64,000 nucleotides of DNA from Lewinella sp050633125 (lineage in GTDB: Bacteria > Bacteroidota > Bacteroidia > Chitinophagales > Saprospiraceae), in the NCBI RefSeq assembly GCF_050633125.1, contig NZ_JBOEFX010000021.1:124001-188000 (forward strand), read 5' to 3'. The notes beneath the pieces were generated by a model that saw nothing but the letters and a program-made list of their open reading frames with translations, was not told where the DNA came from and did not search any database. A program made the position numbers and the translations under genes. This document shows positions 35,301-43,476 of the stretch, in pieces. Within the stretch, counting starts at the first letter, position 1, and the number at the start of each line of letters is the position of its first letter.

Positions 35301-37141
35301 ATTACTTCTGTCGCAGCGGTACATACATCGAGTTCATAAGATAATTGCACGGGATATATGCCTTCCCCAGGGCTGGTAAAGGTGCCATTGGTACTATCTG
35401 TAATAAAATTACCGCTCCAACTCAATTGCCCACCGGCAGGCATGGTCGATGGACTGAGTTCATCTTCCAGGATCAAGGTTCCTGCGTCTATGCAAAAAGC
35501 CGAAGTGTCAGGTGCGGTCAGCGTAGGTAGTGCTTGTACATTTACGATGGTCTCCTTTCGGAGCAAACAATTGCTGCTATCCAGCAGACTGTAAACAAGA
35601 TCAAAGGCACCTGCACCACTAAGGCCTGGGTCAAAAATACCTTGCTGTTCATCTACAATACCCGTACCTGACCAAGTGCCGCCAGTGGGGTTAAAGTCCA
35701 ACTGCACTAAAGCTTCATTTTCGCATAGGTCAAGATCTTCGTCTATCGTAACACTTTCACCTAATAAAATATCAACACTCATGCTGTCTCCATAAACGCA
35801 AGCCCCATCCAGAATTTGGTATTGCACATTAAACGATCCTAAGCCGGTAATGGCGGGGTCAAAAACACCGCTGGAATCGATGCCGAGCCCCGACCAGAAT
35901 CCTCCTGCGGGGGATGCAGTTAAGGAAACTGGGTCGGAAGCATCGCAAATGGGACCGAGGGGTGATAACTCCAGCAACACCACCTCGGATCCCTGAATAG
36001 AAAGCACGGTATTATCACTTGCATCCGGGCAATACCCGTTACTGACCACTAGGTCAATAGCGTAGTCACCTATCTGGTTAAAATTTACTAATGGGTTGGC
36101 TCCATTGGGAATATTAGGCATGGAAGGCCCGCTCACCGACCAATTGTAGGTACTGATATCTCCTTCCGTGAGTAAATAATCGCCTAGTTGTACGCTGGCA
36201 GAATCACAAAAAGTCGGTATTTCTTCCAATTCGATAAGGGGAGGCGCCAGCACCGTTACGGTTGTTGTCCATTCATTGCTCCCACAAAGATTGTTGGCTT
36301 GTAAGCTGACGGTATAAGTCCCTGGTACCGTAAACTCCACCGTAGGAGTTGGACTTTGCGCATTGAACGTGTCCAGAAAAACGACACCTGCACTATCAGG
36401 GAAAGTCCATAGATAATCATCTGCAAAAGCAGAGTTGTTACCAAACGTAACGGTCAAGGGGACACAACCTATGGCTGCATCGCTTCCGTTGGCTGTACTT
36501 CCGGCTACAGGTTTGTCGAGTACCTCTACAGGTAGGGTAAGGCTGTCTGTTCCACATTGATTAGTTACTACGAGGGTTACATCATATACACCCGAAGTAT
36601 CGAAAACATGATCCGGGTTAGGTTCCGTAGAGGTCGTCCCATCACCAAATGACCATAGGTATTCGTCGCCGTGGCAACTGCCATTGGTTAGCGAGATAGA
36701 ATCTCCGGCGCAAACGATAGGAGGGGCACTGAAATTTGCACGTGGCTTAAAACGTATCGCCACGGGCGCAATCTGAGTATGACAACTCTGCCCCTCCTCG
36801 CAAAAACGGTAAATTTCCAGGCTTATATTGTAAACAACAAAGTCATTACCCGACGAGCAGGCGGTTCCTTCATCAAAAAGATAGGTGTAGAAGTAATTAG
36901 AAACTTCATAAACGGTATCCCGATCGCCATTGCCCCAATCCCAGACGTAGAAATCGATATCAGGCATGATCGTTTGGTTAATCACTTCAAAGGTGGCTCC
37001 TTCGCAAACGGTAATTTCTTCGCTGAGCAAGGCCCAGTCGGCAAAAATATCACCACACTCGTCGGTGATACATTGAGCATTTAAAGTAAAACTTAAGCTT
37101 CCGATCAATACCAGAAGCGAAAAACGTATTAATAGTTGCAT
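32324..37141 (-). CDS. giant PKD-repeat protein with gliding-motility C-terminal domain
   Basis: A 1,605-residue surface protein. The signal peptide spans residues 1-22. Many PKD domains follow, recognised by forms of YxWDFGDG (YLWSFGDGTTSTEPNPDHVF, VSWNFGDGTTSDQANPVHTF, VFWDFGDGRNSTAINPVHRY). They are mixed in the middle third with degenerate repeats of the type GGxWSGxGIVD. The last ~85 residues are the gliding motility-associated (CHU_C, type B T9SS) domain: FFPNALSPESGSGDV, LEIFSPWGQRVF, AAWDGRYKEE, LPQGAYAYKAKVEY. It should be exported by T9SS and held on the surface. The PorP/SprF gene ends 24 bp upstream, the classic partner arrangement. Confidence 0.9.
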   Translation of the reverse strand: MQLLIRFSLLVLIGSLSFTLNAQCITDECGDIFADWALLSEEITVCEGATFEVINQTIMPDIDFYVWDWGNGDRDTVYEVSNYFYTYLFDEGTACSSGNDFVVYNISLEIYRFCEEGQSCHTQIAPVAIRFKPRANFSAPPIVCAGDSISLTNGSCHGDEYLWSFGDGTTSTEPNPDHVFDTSGVYDVTLVVTNQCGTDSLTLPVEVLDKPVAGSTANGSDAAIGCVPLTVTFGNNSAFADDYLWTFPDSAGVVFLDTFNAQSPTPTVEFTVPGTYTVSLQANNLCGSNEWTTTVTVLAPPLIELEEIPTFCDSASVQLGDYLLTEGDISTYNWSVSGPSMPNIPNGANPLVNFNQIGDYAIDLVVSNGYCPDASDNTVLSIQGSEVVLLELSPLGPICDASDPVSLTASPAGGFWSGLGIDSSGVFDPAITGLGSFNVQYQILDGACVYGDSMSVDILLGESVTIDEDLDLCENEALVQLDFNPTGGTWSGTGIVDEQQGIFDPGLSGAGAFDLVYSLLDSSNCLLRKETIVNVQALPTLTAPDTSAFCIDAGTLILEDELSPSTMPAGGQLSWSGNFITDSTNGTFTSPGEGIYPVQLSYELDVCTAATEVIITIIDPEEAVVGPDQSVCISEGSITLTGTPAGGQWAGPGIVDPFSGEVDLAAAGSGSFDYTYTIAEGSSCEVSDALMLDIQGPGNLDAGTNLAFCVGSGAQNLPTPTPAGGTWSGTALADPDQGLINTDQLLLDTVYWYQYSITNASTGCSFADSVGVEIQAIPDAAFSVPDYVCTAADIRLGASPQDGVSYTWLIDGTQMLNGDSVSFSMTNTGTFSVALTATNTAGCSRLADGELVVASLPNAAFALDTPTGCGPLSVNFADASTGVDLQYDWTLGNGQSSTLSNPQDIVYAPGLFDTTYQVMVAVSNACGAVEAMDTVRVLSRPVAGFGIPVDDGCGPLEISFANTSLGNAESYFWNFGNGFTSQDSLPGMQIFTTPDTAATTYMIQLIASNSCGSDTSFQELLVTPSNVTPFFGVDTTQGCVPLSVDFTNYSSFGSAVSWNFGDGTTSDQANPVHTFVNPGYYTVYQYAITACSEDSTSINIEVLPSPEALFSHPPVICPDQDIVFTNESSDFQTVFWDFGDGRNSTAINPVHRYDQPGTYQVTMIISNTAYSCQSNFTSTVTVSERPESMVLTEGASGCPPLDVCFNATATNADFYEWNFGDQNSSTTLNPCHTFTTSGLYTVSLRTADLQGCFSSYDTVSVVVFEEPQASFALPEEVYCGEQQVIDFVNTSTGATSYSWTFSNGINSSLTSPSITFSGQGEYNAQLLASNTFGCQDIIQRNFRIAPQPLADFAPVLIDDCAPQTVVFDNETLNSTDYYWDFGNGEISTEPNPVIEYNEAGSYDVSLVASYNNLCFDSLQLSGSVNLLPRPVAAFSWELPTAMYRGIVLFNNESTGADNYLWNFGNGASSTETDPVHDYEQNGSWQTALIASSLNGCTDTAYVDVNPDFMYDIFFPNALSPESGSGDVRVFKPVGIGLASWTLEIFSPWGQRVFVSEELSEDQPAAAWDGRYKEEILPQGAYAYKAKVEYLNGVQRIYTGSVTLLR

Positions 37142-37165
37142 TGTATTCAGACGGTTTTTGGGGAG

Positions 37166-38344
37166 TTAACGATACCAGCTATTGTTCCAACGGCGGTGAT
37201 GACTACGACCTACAGGTGGGCATTGCACGCTTCCTTTGCGGCTTCGTCCACCGGGTCTTCCCTTGCCCGCGCCGCCAGGGCTGAGCACACTACAGAACAA
37301 ACCACCACTTTGGAGGTAGTAGCGAATATTAACTTCCACTACACCACCAGAAGCGGAACGTAAGCCACCAATGTTGATATCGTAGCTAAGGCCTATTTCC
37401 AAGGCTTGCCGCTTATCCAAATCAAAAGCCAGCCCCAGGTAGGCGATTAAAGCGTCTGTATTTTGGAAACCCGCGAAAGGGTGGCTATTGTGATAAAACA
37501 AACCCAGTGATCCTCCTTGATAAAGGCCGGTTAGGCCGAGGGTCGTTGCGTTGATACCGCCCTGTCCTTCCAGTCGAAATTGAGGCACCAGCCGAAAGCG
37601 ATTGATCTGACCATTGCCAACACTGAGGAAAGGCAGGTAAAGACTCCCGTGTGCCGTCCAGCGCAAAGGAAGTGGCGTGTCTAGCCCCTGCAAAGATTCA
37701 ATAGGGCCGGTGTTAAAGCTGACGTTGAGTAAATTATTCAGCGCAATGCCGTAATCGAATTGCAGGTCTTCTTTTCCGCGTTTGCGAATATCCACCCGGT
37801 GGATAAACCCAAAATCGACACCAGCAAACTGCACCGGCACGCGGCTCCCAGGGTCGAAGGCCGTAGCGTTGACGTTTCCAAAACGAGGATCTAACTGGTC
37901 TGAAAAAACGAGGCGATCCCAATCAATTCGCTTTTCCATCCAATAAGGACTGATCCCGAGACGGAAATTGTGCACCGAACGCCGCCCTTCAATGCGAGCT
38001 ACAAAGCCGAGTTGTAGTTTGGCCGCCGTTGTAGTCAAGAGGCCTTCGCCTTCGATGTCACGAGCGAAACTGAGGCCGATAGCGCCCGGCAGACAGGGTT
38101 CAAAACTCTCGACGGAGGCATAAAAGGAGTTGAAGCCATTGGGAATTTGATTCCACTGCCGCCGATAGGTAGCTGTGCCCGTCAAGCCGCCATTGATCCC
38201 GACATAAGCCGGATTAAGGTGTAAAGGGGTATTGAAAAACTGAGAAAAGATAAAATCCTGGGCCCGGAGGCTCGGAGATTGGAATAGCAGCCAACACGTG
38301 GCTACCGTAGCTGCACGAAGCAGCACGTGAAAGAAGGGTACCAT
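37166..38344 (-). CDS. PorP/SprF-family type IX secretion membrane protein
   Basis: A 392-residue outer-membrane beta-barrel. The signal peptide is followed by the family opening QDFIFSQFFNTPLHLNPAYVG, then alternating strands (TATYRRQWNQIPNGFNSFYAS; LEIGLSYDINIGGLRSASGG) that fit PorP/SprF. SprF proteins guide partner adhesins such as SprB to the surface through T9SS; the PKD giant just downstream is the likely client. The last ~45 residues form a Gly/Arg/His-rich tail with two Cys after the final strand (LFCSVLSPGGAGKGRPGGRS). This is longer and more basic than I expect for the family, and may be a periplasmic extension. Confidence 0.88.
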   Translation of the reverse strand: MVPFFHVLLRAATVATCWLLFQSPSLRAQDFIFSQFFNTPLHLNPAYVGINGGLTGTATYRRQWNQIPNGFNSFYASVESFEPCLPGAIGLSFARDIEGEGLLTTTAAKLQLGFVARIEGRRSVHNFRLGISPYWMEKRIDWDRLVFSDQLDPRFGNVNATAFDPGSRVPVQFAGVDFGFIHRVDIRKRGKEDLQFDYGIALNNLLNVSFNTGPIESLQGLDTPLPLRWTAHGSLYLPFLSVGNGQINRFRLVPQFRLEGQGGINATTLGLTGLYQGGSLGLFYHNSHPFAGFQNTDALIAYLGLAFDLDKRQALEIGLSYDINIGGLRSASGGVVEVNIRYYLQSGGLFCSVLSPGGAGKGRPGGRSRKGSVQCPPVGRSHHRRWNNSWYR

Positions 38345-38804
38345 GTTGAAGTTGTTTTTGGGACGTACTATAACTTACCTCAACGACAAGGTCGGTTGAC
38401 CTAGCCGCTTCAGCTTGCTACAGCACTAAAAAAGCTTTGCACGCTAGCAATAAAGCTACTCGTAACGCTGTGAATACACAGCGCATAAGAGGTAGTTTCC
38501 CTTGCGGGACAATACCTACGTACTATCGCAAAAATTAAATAGTCAGTAACTCACTTAACCGGGGAAATAAATGGGGTTGTGAGTTTTGTTGTGAAGCTTT
38601 CTCAAGACAGGTTCATGGGAACCCTAAATTCAGGATAACATATTATACTTTTCAAAGATAGGTAAAAGATGGGTAATAATGCAAGGCTAAGGGAGGATAA
38701 AAAATATAAAGATCAGGAACCTGATTTTAAAAAAAATGTATTCCTCGAAGTTTTCTATCATGATCTACTTTTACTTGGCAGTGGAATAGCACAAAAATAA
38801 ATAT
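38345..38804. other. intergenic region between divergent surface-protein genes
   Basis: The 460 bp between the divergent PorP/SprF and 1,384-residue protein genes hold no convincing gene. Two hairpins are present: CGCTGTG/CACAGCG around AATA at 38466-38483, and a 12-bp stem with two mismatches (AGGTAGTTTCCC) around TTGC at 38490-38517. The last 160 bp before the right-hand gene are A/T-rich with a near -7 box (TACTTTTA, one mismatch) about 35 bp before its start. Promoters for both sides must lie here. Confidence 0.6.
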
Positions 38805-41800
38805 ATGAAACGTTCTCTAGTGCTTTTTACATTAATAAACAGGTGGTTCAGAAATGGGATAATATTGATACTATTAGTGTTAACAACGTCACTGCAAGCT
38901 CACATCAACCCTAATCGGCACAACCGTCCAGGCAATGAGACCTCAAATCAGGTATCGTTTCGGGAAAACTGCGACAATGCTGTTGCAAAGATTGATCAAC
39001 AAATCAACAATGTACGTGCACGGCTAACTACTGGTGGAGACCTATGGTGGGATGGCAACAGTGGTCATTACATTGTTCCTAAACCACCACCGGGGGTACC
39101 CGAAGTTTCTTCCATCTTTGCCGGTGCAGTTTGGTTGGGAGGAAAAGACCCCGGTGGCAACCTAAAAATAGCGGCCCAAACGTACGGCCGCGAGAGTGGG
39201 GCCTTTGATTTTTATCCCGGCCCTCTCAACACAGGTGACCCCAATTATGAAGGCGGTCCACTCGCTGACCCTCGCCGTGGTACAGTCGGTCGTGATACTT
39301 GTGCACAATGGGATAAGTTCTTTGTCGTAAAAGGTGCTAATGTGGAGGCTCACGCCAAGGCATGGCGTCGGGCACTAGCAGAAGGTGATATTCCGCTTGC
39401 CCCGGAAAGTATTCCGGAAGACATCTTGGGTTGGCCTGCTCGCGGTAACCGTTTCTTTGCAGGTATTCACCAGTTCCGTTTACCGGAAACCATGCAGGGA
39501 CTTGCTGGTTTCTGGGACCAGGATCACGACGGTCTTTATGAGCCTGATGAGGGAGACTACCCTATTGTTGAAATGCGCGGCTGCCTTGATGTGGAACCAC
39601 AGTCCTCCCCCGATGAAATAATCTTCTGGATATACAACGACGCTGGTAACGACCATCGCGAGTCGGGTTCTCCAAATAAGATGCAGATGGAAATTCAGGT
39701 CCAAGCTTTTGCCTACCAAACCACCGATGACCTCAACAACATGACTTTTCAGCGTTACAAGCTGATCAACCGAGCCATTGAGCAGCTTGATAGTACCTAC
39801 TTCGGGATGTGGGTCGACCCCGACCTCGGCTGCTACACCGACGATTATATAGGTTGTGATGTAGACCGTAATTTGGCCTATATCTATAATGCTGACGAGT
39901 TGGACGGCACCAACGGTTGTACTTGTGACTCGGGGATAAATACCTACTGTGATGAAATACCCATTTTAGGTATTGACTACCTGCGGGGACCATTGGATGA
40001 AATGGGAAATGAATTAGGAATGTCCTCTTTCACTTACTACAATAATCCTGGTATTATTGGAATTCCCGACGGCAGGACGGACCCTAATACGCCACAAGAA
40101 TATTACAACTACCTATCCGGCCGTTGGCGTGACGGCACTCCGTTTACCTATGGTGGTGATGGTTATATGGAGGATGGCCCAATTACGCCTTATGCCTTTG
40201 TAGACCCACCCAACGATCCCGACGGATGGTCGATGTGCGCCGAAGGGCTGCCGACTGGTGACCGCCGTATTGTTCAGGCTTCAGGGCCATTTACGCTATA
40301 CCCCGGTGCTGTAAACGAGTTGGTTGTCGGTATGGTTTGGGTGCCAGATCAAGAATATCCTTGCCCCAGCTTGGCCCGTCTGCAAAGAGCAGACAATATG
40401 GCGCAGAACTTATTTGATGGCTGTATCTTAATACCCAACGGCCCAGATGCTCCAAATGTAGACTGGATTGAGCTTGACCGCGAAATTATTGCGGTATTCT
40501 CTAACGATCCATTTTCTTCAAACAACGCATTTGAGGGGTACCAGGAGCAAGGATTGGGTGTCCCGAGTGGCCTAGACAGCATGTATCGCTTCGAGGGGTA
40601 TAAGTTGTTCCAGTTCTCTGGCCCGGATGTGTCTTTGGCAGATCAGGACGACCCTGAGAAAGTACGCTTGGTTTACCAAGTAGATAAGCGCAATGATGTT
40701 GCTAAAATTTTCAACTGGGAGCCATTAAGCCCCAGTGATGATGAAACACCAACTGCTGAACCATTTCTTATTCCTAAACTGCAGGTTGATGGTGAAAACC
40801 AAGGTATCCGCCACACCTTTAGCATAAAAGAAGATCAGTTTGCGGAAGGTGACCGCCGTTTGGTGAATCACCGAAAGTATTACTTTGCTGCAGTAGCATA
40901 CGCACACAACAACTATCTGGATTTTGACCAAAACCGGCAAAGCGAAGATTTAGGCCAGCAAACCCCTTACCGAGAAAGTGACCGCAATATCGGTGACTCG
41001 AATAATGGTTTCTATACCGTCATCCCACGTATAATTCTTGACCGTAAGCTACAGTCCCATTATGGAGAAGGGCCTATTATCACGCGTATTGATGGTACAG
41101 GTAGTGGTGCTAACTTCCTGGATATTTCAGATGGCACTCGCGAAGAAATCGAAGGATTAATCCGTCAGGGTAATGCTGTAGATTTCAGCGGTGAAATAAC
41201 CTACAAAAGTGGCTTTGGCCCGATCAACGTACAAATATTCAACCCGCTTGATGTAGAAGATGGCGAGTATGAGTTAACTTTCGTTGATGATAACATGAAT
41301 AATGCAGCGCTAGATGCACCAACCAACTGGACGCTACGCAGCTTGACCAATAGTAGTGTTCCCGTGATTACCTCTGAAGCGGCGATCTCAGATTTGAATG
41401 AGCAAATCATTCGTGAGTTTGGGTTCACTGTAACAGTACCACAAGTTCCAGATGCAGGAACATTGCCTTTTGAAGTAGCGTCTAATGGCGCTCGTGGCTA
41501 TGCCGAGGAATACCAGCACACGAGTGCATTACCCTGGTTCTTTGGCATTCGCAACAACCTACCCATCCAGACGGGCAACCCGGTCTTTGACGTAGCAATC
41601 TATGATTTCATGGCTACAACCAACGCCACTGATATTGATTTTGAATTAGATCCAAACCAGTCTTATGCTGAGTTAGGGAATGGCTTCATGGTCCCTTATT
41701 ATCTGACCAACTGGCGTGACAATGAGAATAACTTACCCTATTTGACGCCGGCTTGGGTAGTACCAGGTAATCGTAACCAAATCGTTCGTGATGGAACCAG

Positions 41801-42959
41801 CCTGAAAACACTGAACAATGTGGATATCGTCTTCACCAACGACAAGTCCCTTTGGAGCCGTTGTGTGGTCATCGAAACGATGAACCCAATCTACGAGGAT
41901 GCTGGCTACTTTGCCGTTGGTGAGCGTAACATGTTTGACCTGCGTGATCATGCTTCTGTAAGTAAGGAAGCTGATGCTGATGGCTTACCCATGCCAGATA
42001 CTAACCCACCTGCTGGCGAAGAAGAAGGAATGGGCTGGTTCCCCGGTTATGCTATTGATGTAGAAACGGGCCAGCGTTTAAATATCTTTTTTGGTGAGAA
42101 TTCTGTTTACGACTGCGACAACCTGGCACAATTAGGACTTGATCCTGACTGTAACTCACTTACAGCAGTGACCAACACGGGTGGTGACATGATGTTTAAT
42201 CCACACGGTGAATTCTTCATCCCTACTGGCGGGGCTACAGCAGGTATTTCTCCATTCAACTACATATCAGGTGGTCAGCATTTCATTTACGTAACAGACC
42301 AGCCTTACGACCGCTGTACGGAGCTACGTGAGCGCCTGGGGGACGGTAGTGCATTGCGTAAGATACAGGCGATAAAGTCTATTCAGTGGACGGGTATGAT
42401 TACGTTGCCCCCCAGGCGCCAGCTATTGAGCTATGCGGATGGTTTGATTCCTGAGGATGTGATTGTAAAACTGCGGGTAGACAATGCTTATCAGGTAAAG
42501 GAAGGTACAGGCGAGTTTAATGGCTATCCAACTTACCGCTTCACACTTGAAGGAAAACAGGCCACTGATTTAGAGGAAATCGGTTTGACTGATGCACTGC
42601 AAGCAATCAATGTTATTCCAAACCCCTACTATGGATTTTCTAGCTATGAGAGCTCTCCGTTTGAGAATATCGTAAAAATCTCTAATCTACCGGCGAAGTG
42701 CACCGTGACCATCTATTCACTGGGTGGTAAATTCATCAGAAAGTACGAGCGAAACGAGGTAGGTGATGTGCCTACGGGTTCAAACCGCGCAATTGATCGC
42801 GATCAGATCTCCCCTGATCTAGAGTGGGATTTGAAAAACTTCCACCAGGTTACAATTGCTAGTGGTGTTTACCTCATTCACGTATCGGCTCCCGGATTAG
42901 GAGAACGGACGCTGAAGTGGTTTGGAGTGAATCGTCAGTTTGACCCTTCTGGGTTGTAA
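38805..42959 (+). CDS. 1,384-residue exported protein with T9SS-like C-terminus
   Basis: A very large exported protein. After a hydrophobic N-terminal signal (residues 15-32, cleavage near LQA) comes a region rich in Trp, Asp, Gly and Pro with segments such as SSIFAGAVWLGGKDPGGNLK and GLAGFWDQDHDGLYEPDEGD; the latter looks like a calcium-binding loop. The end resembles a type A sorting domain: INVIPNPYYG, VKISNLPAKCTVTIYSLGG, then IASGVYLIHVSAP. The first strand is VIPNPYY rather than VYPNP, and about 20 residues follow the last strand. Middle domains are not recognised. A role as a T9SS cargo, possibly a structural or surface-layer protein, is inferred. Confidence 0.78.
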   Translation: MKRSLVLFTLINRWFRNGIILILLVLTTSLQAHINPNRHNRPGNETSNQVSFRENCDNAVAKIDQQINNVRARLTTGGDLWWDGNSGHYIVPKPPPGVPEVSSIFAGAVWLGGKDPGGNLKIAAQTYGRESGAFDFYPGPLNTGDPNYEGGPLADPRRGTVGRDTCAQWDKFFVVKGANVEAHAKAWRRALAEGDIPLAPESIPEDILGWPARGNRFFAGIHQFRLPETMQGLAGFWDQDHDGLYEPDEGDYPIVEMRGCLDVEPQSSPDEIIFWIYNDAGNDHRESGSPNKMQMEIQVQAFAYQTTDDLNNMTFQRYKLINRAIEQLDSTYFGMWVDPDLGCYTDDYIGCDVDRNLAYIYNADELDGTNGCTCDSGINTYCDEIPILGIDYLRGPLDEMGNELGMSSFTYYNNPGIIGIPDGRTDPNTPQEYYNYLSGRWRDGTPFTYGGDGYMEDGPITPYAFVDPPNDPDGWSMCAEGLPTGDRRIVQASGPFTLYPGAVNELVVGMVWVPDQEYPCPSLARLQRADNMAQNLFDGCILIPNGPDAPNVDWIELDREIIAVFSNDPFSSNNAFEGYQEQGLGVPSGLDSMYRFEGYKLFQFSGPDVSLADQDDPEKVRLVYQVDKRNDVAKIFNWEPLSPSDDETPTAEPFLIPKLQVDGENQGIRHTFSIKEDQFAEGDRRLVNHRKYYFAAVAYAHNNYLDFDQNRQSEDLGQQTPYRESDRNIGDSNNGFYTVIPRIILDRKLQSHYGEGPIITRIDGTGSGANFLDISDGTREEIEGLIRQGNAVDFSGEITYKSGFGPINVQIFNPLDVEDGEYELTFVDDNMNNAALDAPTNWTLRSLTNSSVPVITSEAAISDLNEQIIREFGFTVTVPQVPDAGTLPFEVASNGARGYAEEYQHTSALPWFFGIRNNLPIQTGNPVFDVAIYDFMATTNATDIDFELDPNQSYAELGNGFMVPYYLTNWRDNENNLPYLTPAWVVPGNRNQIVRDGTSLKTLNNVDIVFTNDKSLWSRCVVIETMNPIYEDAGYFAVGERNMFDLRDHASVSKEADADGLPMPDTNPPAGEEEGMGWFPGYAIDVETGQRLNIFFGENSVYDCDNLAQLGLDPDCNSLTAVTNTGGDMMFNPHGEFFIPTGGATAGISPFNYISGGQHFIYVTDQPYDRCTELRERLGDGSALRKIQAIKSIQWTGMITLPPRRQLLSYADGLIPEDVIVKLRVDNAYQVKEGTGEFNGYPTYRFTLEGKQATDLEEIGLTDALQAINVIPNPYYGFSSYESSPFENIVKISNLPAKCTVTIYSLGGKFIRKYERNEVGDVPTGSNRAIDRDQISPDLEWDLKNFHQVTIASGVYLIHVSAPGLGERTLKWFGVNRQFDPSGL

Positions 42960-43235
42960 ATACGCGCAATAACTGCGTGTAGCGATCATTACCGTTATTA
43001 TAATTTAACAGCAGTGTCCTTGAGTGTGAACGATTTAATTGATTGTTCCAATTGTATTCATCTGACAATTGCTTTAAGTCACTGGGACTTACTTGCTTCC
43101 TAGATACACTTTTTTGCCTAAAGTGCTGCCAGTTGTATACCTGTGAGGCTAATAAAAGTAGTTCATTGCCCAGCGCCCCTCCATTATCTGAATTGGATCA
43201 AATGACTAAACTATTTCCACTCGTAAGGTTTATTG
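42960..43235. other. intergenic region, no gene seen
   Basis: This is the left part of the 517-bp space between the 1,384-residue protein gene and the SPOR/peptidoglycan-binding gene. It is A/T-rich. Short frames exist on both strands but none has a start, a domain or a plausible composition. On the minus strand a stretch from about 43200 to 43000 lacks stops and could be the body of the decayed lipoprotein gene noted to its right. Confidence 0.4.
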
Positions 43236-43402
43236 TCATGCCTGTACGGTAACCCGCATTGCTTCCGTAGTGAGTGATAGAAACATCACTTTCTCACGAA
43301 TTTCAGTCTCTAACTGAGCTTTTCTCTCCAATGATTCATGGGAAATAGAAGCACAGGAAGTAATAAAAACTAATATTAAAGACTGAAAAATAATTTATTC
43401 AT
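43236..43402 (-). pseudogene. possible frameshifted small lipoprotein gene
   Basis: From ATG 43402 the minus strand reads MNKLFF and then stops. Shifting frame by one base within the TTTTT run just after it gives SLILVFITSCASISHE and then an acidic/basic helix (ERKAQLETEIREKV) to a TGA at 43236. Hydrophobic core plus TSC is a lipobox, so this looks like a small lipoprotein gene broken by a one-base change in a homopolymer. A sequencing error is equally possible. No family was recognised. Confidence 0.35.
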
Positions 43403-43476
43403 AAGTGACGTCATTGGTTTAATCATGATTTGCATTCATTGCTAAGAACTTATTCCACATTCAACAGTGAATCCCC

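Noticed and set aside
42874..43068. Minus-strand frame of 64 codons at the end of the 1,384-residue protein gene
   Set aside because: It overlaps the 3' end of a well supported gene and has no start context or domain.
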